Positions 58,451-64,000 of a DNA stretch of 64,000 nt are shown here, in pieces; the first letter of the stretch is position 1; each line of letters begins with the position of its first letter. The position numbers and the translations under genes were made by a program. This DNA is from SAR324 cluster bacterium. Its GTDB lineage: Bacteria; SAR324; XYD2-FULL-50-16. The stretch lies in contig JANQGX010000045.1 of the NCBI GenBank assembly GCA_028282885.1, forward strand, positions 1-64,000, read 5' to 3'. The notes below the pieces were generated by a model that had not been told where the DNA came from, ran no database searches, and saw only the letters and a list, made by a program, of their open reading frames with translations.

Positions 58451-60511
58451 TTACGCAATCTCCTGTTCCACAGAATCTGATGCAACACCCTCATCGGTGG
58501 AAACAGGTGATTCAACTTTTCTAATGACCACCTTGTTCAATCCGGCATCCACTTTGTCGATCGTCACTTGAAAGATTTCATCCTCCGGGAGGTTTACCAG
58601 GGGAGTTTCAATAATCAGTTGAAGCCTGAGAAGATTGACCTGAGCTTTGCCATTTCTTAAAATACGGATTAACTGTGCATCGTATGAATCGTCGGCATTT
58701 TGCTCAAGATATTTGAACTTCCAATGATCAGACAGTTTGCGCTCAATCTGATTAAACTCCTTTTGAATCTCCTCCCCTCTTCTCGCCCATTCCAATAAAC
58801 GCTCTTCTTCGAAAGCAACGGATTGTCCTCCCAGGTGTGACATCAGAAGATGCTGATTCACCAGATCTGTAAATCGACGAATTGGTGAGGAAACCTGGAG
58901 GTAGCAATCAACTCCAAGTGCGGAATGACCTTCAGGCGTTAGTGATATTCGGGCGGGCTGAATGTTGATATCTTTCAGAGTCGGTTTTTCATCTTCAGCG
59001 AGTTCTTTCGATATTGAATAAGGAGGCTGGTTTCTGAAAAGACAGGGAAGATGATACTCACTTGCATATCTGGCAGCATGATGATTGGTCAAAATAGCCA
59101 ACTCCTGGATCATCAGGCTGGCAGGGGTGTTTTCCCTCACTGAATCGATTTGAATTCTGTCCGGATTAGAGATATCGAGTTTGATCTCATGTCGATCGAT
59201 TTCTAAAGAGCCGTTTTCTCTTCTCTTTTTTTGATGAAGAAGACAAAGCTCCCAAAGCTCAAACCAAAATGAATTTTTTTTCTCAATAGCTTCATCTATC
59301 TCATCGTAGGTGTAATTGCGATTTACATTGATAATAGAGCGATAGATCTTCGAATCCTTGATTGCTCCATTGTCATCTATAATGAACTCAAAAGTTAAAG
59401 CTCCCCTCTCTGTTTCCTCAACCAGGGAAAATTTGTCTTCTGAAAGCAGCGACGGAAACATGGGGATAATTTCTTTGATCGTGTAAAGGGAGGAAAAACG
59501 ATCGGAAGCAGAATCGAAAAGAGTGGAATCTTTGCTGACAAAGGAAGCGACATCAGTAATGTGCACCAGAATTGCTCTGCTTTCATCATCTACTTTCCAA
59601 CTTAAGGCATCATCAAAATCCCTGGTCTCGGTATTATCGACTGTATAGGTCATCAGATCCCGTTGATCAACCAGTTCGCAACCGTAAGGGTTATCCCAAA
59701 TTGATTTCGAAAGCATCTCCTCCGCAGATTCGACCACTTCAGGAGAAAACTCGAGAATGGCTGAAGACCTCTCCAAAATAAGCCTACCCCAGGAGATTTT
59801 CTGATCCGTGAGAGAAAGATAATCTAGAAGTTTTCTTTCAGTCTTCTCATAGTCCTTAAGCTGACATTGAAACAGGGTACAAAAATAGGCTTTTTCCTGG
59901 GACTTTTCGAGATGAACAACGAAGTTTTTGAAACGGTGGATAAAATGTTTCCAATACTCTTCATGCTCTGGTTCAATGGTGGGTAATTGTTTTTTAACCA
60001 GTTGATCGGCCCATTCCTGTTCAATGGCCTGTTTCTTTTCAGCCTCCGCCTTTTTAGCCAGTTGATCGTCCAGAACCTGAATCTCTCCTGACGATCTGGC
60101 AAAAAACTGACTCTTTTTCTGCTGAAACAGCCTTCCATCCGATTTCAGCTTAAGCAACAGGGCTGTGCGCAACCAACCGTTATCCGGCTCCTCCAGGAAA
60201 TCCTGAGCCAGATCGTCCAACAGGTAAGGTATTCCAGGCTCACAAAGCTCGTGAATAACATCAAGCTCGATCTTTTCGGATTCATCGATACTCCACTTTG
60301 ACTGATCCGCCAGATACAACAAGGCCTCTTTTTCATTCTCAATTATCCTGCCTTTCCAAATATATTCAACCCTGGCAGGCGCACAATCAAACTCCTTCCC
60401 CTGCTCCGGAACTACTGTAATTCTATTCTTTTTTAGTGCCTTTATCCAACCGAATTGGAGACGGTCATTCTTATAAAAGAGGCAGTATTGAAATTCCATA
60501 GACTCCATCAA
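58451..60511 (-). CDS. RNase II/R-family exoribonuclease
   Basis: 686 residues. The RNB catalytic domain contains the four-Asp metal motif in YTVDNTETRDFDDALSW and the Arg region YLQVSSPIRRFTDLVNQHLL. The N-terminal about 270 residues are divergent and lack the typical twin cold-shock domains of RNase R. The C-terminal part (TPLVNLPEDEIFQVTIDKVD) is a short S1-like fold. It hydrolyses RNA 3' to 5'. The divergent N terminus resembles the RNB proteins of cyanobacteria/plastids and some deltaproteobacteria. It overlaps the following OYE gene by 4 bases (ATGA). Confidence 0.88.
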   Translation of the reverse strand: MMESMEFQYCLFYKNDRLQFGWIKALKKNRITVVPEQGKEFDCAPARVEYIWKGRIIENEKEALLYLADQSKWSIDESEKIELDVIHELCEPGIPYLLDDLAQDFLEEPDNGWLRTALLLKLKSDGRLFQQKKSQFFARSSGEIQVLDDQLAKKAEAEKKQAIEQEWADQLVKKQLPTIEPEHEEYWKHFIHRFKNFVVHLEKSQEKAYFCTLFQCQLKDYEKTERKLLDYLSLTDQKISWGRLILERSSAILEFSPEVVESAEEMLSKSIWDNPYGCELVDQRDLMTYTVDNTETRDFDDALSWKVDDESRAILVHITDVASFVSKDSTLFDSASDRFSSLYTIKEIIPMFPSLLSEDKFSLVEETERGALTFEFIIDDNGAIKDSKIYRSIINVNRNYTYDEIDEAIEKKNSFWFELWELCLLHQKKRRENGSLEIDRHEIKLDISNPDRIQIDSVRENTPASLMIQELAILTNHHAARYASEYHLPCLFRNQPPYSISKELAEDEKPTLKDINIQPARISLTPEGHSALGVDCYLQVSSPIRRFTDLVNQHLLMSHLGGQSVAFEEERLLEWARRGEEIQKEFNQIERKLSDHWKFKYLEQNADDSYDAQLIRILRNGKAQVNLLRLQLIIETPLVNLPEDEIFQVTIDKVDAGLNKVVIRKVESPVSTDEGVASDSVEQEIA

Positions 60512-61482
60512 CCGGCAATCTTCTTCTGTAGGAATTGATACCAGTTGGGTCTGGCAAACAGAGCTTTGTCTATTCCATACATGGTGGCTTTGTCTATCGC
60601 CAAAACCTCTTTCAGGACCTGGGTGGATTTGATGTTACCTTCAACAATGATGGATTTATCCGTATATTTCGATACCCATTCCAAAAGCGTCTCCTCACTG
60701 TCGAAAAACTTATTCATGACATGAATGGTGATGGGATGAAAAATGTCAACACCGGCATCTTCCAGGATTTTGATCATGGTTTTCAGATTTTTGGCATTGA
60801 ATCCGTCCTCAAGCTTGTCATGGATGGAAAAGAAATAGCCTACCATCAACCTGGATTTTACCCTTTCTTTCATGGCTTTAACGATTTCACACGCCAGGCG
60901 AAGCCGATTCTCAAGTTTGCCGCCAAACTCATCTTCCCGATTATTGTATCGGGGATGTAAGCACTGATCCAGTAATTGCTGCTGAGCCCCGTTCAACTCC
61001 ACAAAATCGAAACCTGCCTCTTCGGCTCTTTCTATGGCATGAGAGTAGAAAAGACAAAGCTCCTCTACGTCGTCGTCATCAAAGGGTCTGCTTAGATCGT
61101 AATCTTTCCCGAAATTGACTGCTGAAGGTCCTATTGGCTGCTCCCCGCAGATTCTTTCTGAGGTCTTCGCGCCGGCATGGGACAGTCTGATTCCTGTAAT
61201 CACCCCCTCGGCTTTGATATGCGAAACAAGATTCTTCAAACCGGGAAGATGTATCTCCTCTGCTACCCCTAATTGCATGGGATGAGCCTTGCCCTGTTGT
61301 GTAATATATGCGGTATTAAAGATAACGATTCCTGCTCCTTGTCTCACCAATCTCATCAAATGCTCATATATGGCATGGGAAACCCTTCCATCCTTCTGTG
61401 CAATTCCGTCGTTATAAGGCGGAACAAGTATTCTGTTTTTTGCCCTGATGTTACCCAACTTAAAAGAATCAAATAGTGACAT
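60508..61482 (-). CDS. Old-yellow-enzyme family NADH:flavin oxidoreductase
   Basis: 324 residues, a TIM barrel of the FMN-dependent family. It has NRILVPPYNDG at the start, IRLSHAGAKTSERI as the Arg/His segment, GFDFVELNGAQQQLLDQCLH and the NNREDEFGGKLENRLRL motif with the usual GGS/LENR. The active-site HGAHGYL box reads NGAQQQL, so the substrate-binding His pair is replaced. Enoate reductase activity cannot be assumed. The length excludes the long 2,4-dienoyl-CoA reductase type with extra domains. Transcribed ahead of the RNB gene on the minus strand, the two are coupled by ATGA. Confidence 0.85.
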   Translation of the reverse strand: MSLFDSFKLGNIRAKNRILVPPYNDGIAQKDGRVSHAIYEHLMRLVRQGAGIVIFNTAYITQQGKAHPMQLGVAEEIHLPGLKNLVSHIKAEGVITGIRLSHAGAKTSERICGEQPIGPSAVNFGKDYDLSRPFDDDDVEELCLFYSHAIERAEEAGFDFVELNGAQQQLLDQCLHPRYNNREDEFGGKLENRLRLACEIVKAMKERVKSRLMVGYFFSIHDKLEDGFNAKNLKTMIKILEDAGVDIFHPITIHVMNKFFDSEETLLEWVSKYTDKSIIVEGNIKSTQVLKEVLAIDKATMYGIDKALFARPNWYQFLQKKIAG

Positions 61483-61629
61483 AATACTTCCTTTTGTTAA
61501 ACAATCTCTAGTTAAAGGAACAGGTTACCTGTTATGGTAATCATGACAAAAGACGCATTGTTTGATACATGCTCTTATGGTTTAATAATATCATAAACCT
61601 AAGCTTAAGCAGATTTCCCGATATTTTTG

Positions 61630-61809
61630 ATGAAACCAACAGAAAAACCGAGATGTGCCATTTGTAAATTTTACTATATAACCTGGGAAAAGGCTCATCC
61701 CTACGGATGTAAGAAATGGGGTTTTAAATCGAAAATTATTCCTTCTTTATCTGTTTTCCGGGCATCAGGGAAAGACTGTCAGCTTTTTGAAAAAAAAACT
61801 CCCAAGTGA
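61630..61809 (+). CDS. Small conserved cysteine protein
   Basis: 59 residues. Cys pattern C-x2-C in RCAICKFYYITWE, then PYGCKKWGFKSK, then SGKDCQLFEK. This is a widespread small family of proteobacteria (C-x2-C-x(n)-PYGCxxxGFKS-x(n)-SGxxCxxF), sometimes misnamed uracil-DNA glycosylase in databases. Four Cys could form a zinc site. Function unknown. ATG 61630; a TTG one codon earlier is equivalent. It is divergent from the OYE gene and converges on rdgB. Confidence 0.75.
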   Translation: MKPTEKPRCAICKFYYITWEKAHPYGCKKWGFKSKIIPSLSVFRASGKDCQLFEKKTPK

Positions 61810-61822
61810 GTCTAACAGCAAC

Positions 61823-62398
61823 TTACTTTTCCAAAATCCAGTTTCTTAGCTGCTTGACAGCCAGGGCGCGGTGACTGATGGCATTTTTCTCTGATGGATT
61901 CATTTCGCCATAAGATTTTGTAAAACCATTGGGAAGAAATATCCTGTCCCAACCGAACCCACCTTCTCCCTTCGGAGATACCAATTGACCCTCTACCTCA
62001 CCCTTGAAATGAAGTATCTGACCGCTGCTTATCAAGCCCAGGGACAACTGGCAAACAGCAGTCACTGCCGGATTTCTGTTTTGGGTAAGCTCATGTAATC
62101 CACCTGCTCCCAATCTGTCCAGAAACCATTTGATGAACGGGCCCGGCAGACCGTTTAAGGCTTCGCAAAACAAACCGGTATCGTCAGTCATCACTGCATC
62201 AATATCCGTATCCTTACCTATAAAGGAAAGCGCTTCACGAATCTTAAATTCTCCAATTGTTTCAATCTTATAGCTTTGAATTTCTGCCAAGTCCAAAGCC
62301 TGATTTGAAAAATCAAGATCCTCAATATCTATCAGCTTCTGGAACTCTTCCAGCTTTCCTGCATTACCCGTTATCAGCACCAGTTTATGAATCTTCAA
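61823..62398 (-). CDS. rdgB: RdgB/HAM1 family non-canonical purine NTP pyrophosphatase
   Basis: 191 residues from TTG 62398, chosen because AAAGG lies 6 bases upstream and the protein then begins MKIHKLVLITGNAGKLEEFQ. A TTG at 62428 would add 10 residues. The signatures are ITGNAGKLEEF, VMTDDTGLFCEALNGLPGPF, GEGGFGWDRIFLP and NAISHRALAVKQL. It hydrolyses dITP, ITP and XTP to monophosphates, which protects DNA and RNA. tsaE is upstream on the same strand, 125 bases away. Confidence 0.93.
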   Translation of the reverse strand: MKIHKLVLITGNAGKLEEFQKLIDIEDLDFSNQALDLAEIQSYKIETIGEFKIREALSFIGKDTDIDAVMTDDTGLFCEALNGLPGPFIKWFLDRLGAGGLHELTQNRNPAVTAVCQLSLGLISSGQILHFKGEVEGQLVSPKGEGGFGWDRIFLPNGFTKSYGEMNPSEKNAISHRALAVKQLRNWILEK

Positions 62399-62522
62399 TC
62401 TCAGCCTTTCGCATGTTTTTAGTCTCAAAACTTGTTATGCTAACAAATATCCAGCTTTTGGAAAATCAAAAATCCTGCTGGTTTTGATGCAAGTGAATGA
62501 CGGCAGACCTTTAGAATAGTAG

Positions 62523-62981
62523 TCATTTTTTCACTGTTAAATGGTACTGAACTGATGAACCATCTTTTTTGCCTGTCTCCAAATACAAAATTTCATCGCA
62601 TCTTTCCTCCAGAACCGGGAAAAGATCCACCCACTCAATAAACACAAGAGCCGAACCTGCTTCAAAAGAGTCAAAAATCCCGGTCTCATAAAGGTCATCC
62701 TCAGACTCAATCCGATAGAGATCGTAATGGTGAATTTGGAGGTTTTTGACCTGATAGATGTTACAAATATTATAGGTAGGGCTGTTAACCTGATCCGCAG
62801 CCTCGGGTAGCATCGATGCAACAACACTTTTGACAAATTGTGTCTTTCCCACTCCCAAAACTCCAACCAATCCGATAACCTTGCCCTGCAGGTATGCAGG
62901 ATTGAGATCAGAAAAATACTGAACAGCTTGCTCTCTTTTCAAATTTTCCATCATTGAACTTCGATCCAAGCATAAGACCAA
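62523..62981 (-). CDS. tsaE: TsaE, tRNA t6A37 synthesis ATPase
   Basis: 152 residues. The P-loop GVLGVGKTQFVK and SPTYNICNIY with HHYDLYRIESEDDLYETGI and VFIEWVDLFPVLE are the TsaE (YjeE) signatures. TsaE binds TsaB and TsaD and uses ATP hydrolysis in making t6A in ANN-decoding tRNAs. The start could be one of the internal ATGs (62954 or 62951) instead of 62981; homologues often start close to the MENLK position. It is divergent from dnaA with 187 bases between. Confidence 0.93.
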   Translation of the reverse strand: MVLCLDRSSMMENLKREQAVQYFSDLNPAYLQGKVIGLVGVLGVGKTQFVKSVVASMLPEAADQVNSPTYNICNIYQVKNLQIHHYDLYRIESEDDLYETGIFDSFEAGSALVFIEWVDLFPVLEERCDEILYLETGKKDGSSVQYHLTVKK

Positions 62982-63168
62982 GTGTTTATGACAAAGGATT
63001 GACTCCGTCCAGCCCGTTTATTTTATTTTTCAATAGGATTACCCGGTTGTTTATCTTTTTTTAAATTACTCACTTAACTTCTCAGCTCGTTTGCGTTAGG
63101 CTTAGATTGGTTTACGAACGACTTATAGATTACTGTATTATCTAATTGTTTTATATAAACTTTACAAC

Positions 63169-64000
63169 ATGCAAACCACTGAACAGATAACCAAATCCTG
63201 GAATAACTTTATTGCCTCTTTAAAAGCCAACCTTGAGCAAGAAGAGATTGAAGCCTGGGTCAATCGTCTCATTCTGATAAAATACCAAACTGATTTGATC
63301 ATTATTGGCGGGATCAATCAATTCTTTTGTAATTGGATTAAGGACCAGCATTATCAACTCATTAAAAAATATCTGATTGAAAACTTCAATGAGTTGCATC
63401 TGGAAAATGACTTTGAGTTGATCATCCAAGTCTGGAAACAGAACCAGGATGCCAGACCAGTAAAGGAAGAAAAAATTGACGAGAATAAGGTCTCAAAGGA
63501 TGGCTTGAATCCCCAGTTCAGATTCAAAAACTTTGTTAATGGAAGTAATAGCGATATAGCATATGCGGCCGCCGTTGCCGTCGGCGATAATGTATTTGAA
63601 AATAAATACAACCCCTTGTTCATTTGCGGTGATGTTGGATTAGGAAAGACTCACCTGATTCAAGCTATCGGTATCAGGGCCAAAAGCCTCAGTAGTAATC
63701 TCAAAGTGCAGTACACCAATTCCGAGCGGTTTACCAATGAAGTCATTAATGGAATACGTTTCAGGAATATTCAGACCGTCAGGAATAAATATCGCAACAT
63801 TGATCTTTTACTGATAGACGATATTCAGTTTCTGGAGAAAAAGGAGAGCACCCAGGAGGAGTTTTTTCATATTTTTAATGAGTTGATTCAAGGGAAAAAG
63901 CAGATCATTATAACCGCCGATCGCTACCCAAGGGAAATCAAAGATTTACAGGAAAGGCTGGTTAACCGTTTTAATTCCGGAATGGTGGCGCGTATCGGTC
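63169..64000 (+). CDS. dnaA: Chromosomal replication initiator DnaA (partial, window end)
   Basis: 277 residues of the N-terminal part; the gene runs off the window. Domain I (about 1-75: WNNFIASLKANLEQEEIEAW) is followed by a linker (about 80-105), then the AAA+ domain starting NPQFRFKNFVNGSNSDIAYA. Walker A is GDVGLGKTHLIQA, and Walker B is LLLIDDIQFLEKKESTQEEF. It then has IITADRYPREIKDLQERLVN before the window ends. DnaA melts oriC. No clear cluster of DnaA boxes (TTATCCACA) was seen in the 187 bases upstream. Confidence 0.97.
   Translation, partial: MQTTEQITKSWNNFIASLKANLEQEEIEAWVNRLILIKYQTDLIIIGGINQFFCNWIKDQHYQLIKKYLIENFNELHLENDFELIIQVWKQNQDARPVKEEKIDENKVSKDGLNPQFRFKNFVNGSNSDIAYAAAVAVGDNVFENKYNPLFICGDVGLGKTHLIQAIGIRAKSLSSNLKVQYTNSERFTNEVINGIRFRNIQTVRNKYRNIDLLLIDDIQFLEKKESTQEEFFHIFNELIQGKKQIIITADRYPREIKDLQERLVNRFNSGMVARIG

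Noticed and set aside
62982-63168. oriC next to dnaA
   Set aside because: No DnaA-box cluster or 13-mer array could be seen, so I do not annotate an origin.

Overview
The window reads as a stretch of chromosome from a Gram-negative, double-membraned, free-living bacterium with slightly AT-rich DNA. It carries an LPS-type glycosyltransferase, ExbB/ExbD, a SurA-like chaperone, lipoproteins, an FadL/PorV-like outer-membrane protein, type II secretion parts and HflK/HflC. Its lineage cannot be fixed from sequence alone. A deltaproteobacterial or SAR324-like affiliation fits GspN, the large two-part S41 peptidase and the endonuclease-type MutL. One gene (42850-44694) looks like the cytoplasmic filament protein CfpA, best known from spirochaetes. 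Almost everything is core chromosome; only the extreme left end (23-bp tandem repeats like an IS21-type end, and a short orphan reading frame) looks accessory.

Layout: 1-855, repeats, a short STAS/SpoIIAA-like remnant and tRNA-Gly(CCC)/tRNA-Pro(GGG). 1253-9328, a LysR regulator convergent with a leftward operon: lipoprotein, ilvB, ilvN, ilvC, xseA, proS. 9329-20583, rightward genes: a cytoplasmic hybrid histidine kinase, mutL, then der-exbB-exbD-glycosyltransferase-exported pentapeptide-repeat protein, then three genes resembling PilN/PilO/PilP. 20837-26810, a free Hpt protein, a leftward set (M16 peptidase, DUF1841-like protein, fxsA, S41 peptidase), and a convergent pair of a cysteine-rich protein and an orphan pseudopilin. 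26961-31827, rph, six tRNAs, tig-clpP-clpX, tRNA-Val and tRNA-Asp. 31919-37912, an acyl-CoA ligase divergent from an XRE-cupin regulator and an acyl-CoA dehydrogenase, then an acidic lipoprotein and outer-membrane protein pair. 38729-50916, a degenerate COG2187 kinase-like protein, a large S41 peptidase, the CfpA-like protein, gspL-gspM-gspN-mltG, and hflK-hflC. 50988-64000, a leftward envelope operon (LpoA-like, SurA-like, unknown), a 0.9-kb gap, rng-rluD, an RNase II-family enzyme with an old-yellow-enzyme family oxidoreductase, a small Cys protein, rdgB, tsaE and the first 277 codons of dnaA.

The most striking observation is that the clpP gene between tig and clpX encodes a protein with the full ClpP fold signature but Asn in place of the catalytic Ser and Arg in place of the catalytic His. 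It should be proteolytically dead, a ClpR-like subunit in the position where the housekeeping ClpP is expected, next to a ClpX whose motifs are intact. Other points of interest are incomplete and scattered secretion/pilus assembly genes (two separate inner-membrane platforms and one orphan pseudopilin, with no secretin or ATPase nearby), a kinase-fold protein lacking its catalytic Asp, and the CfpA-like filament protein.
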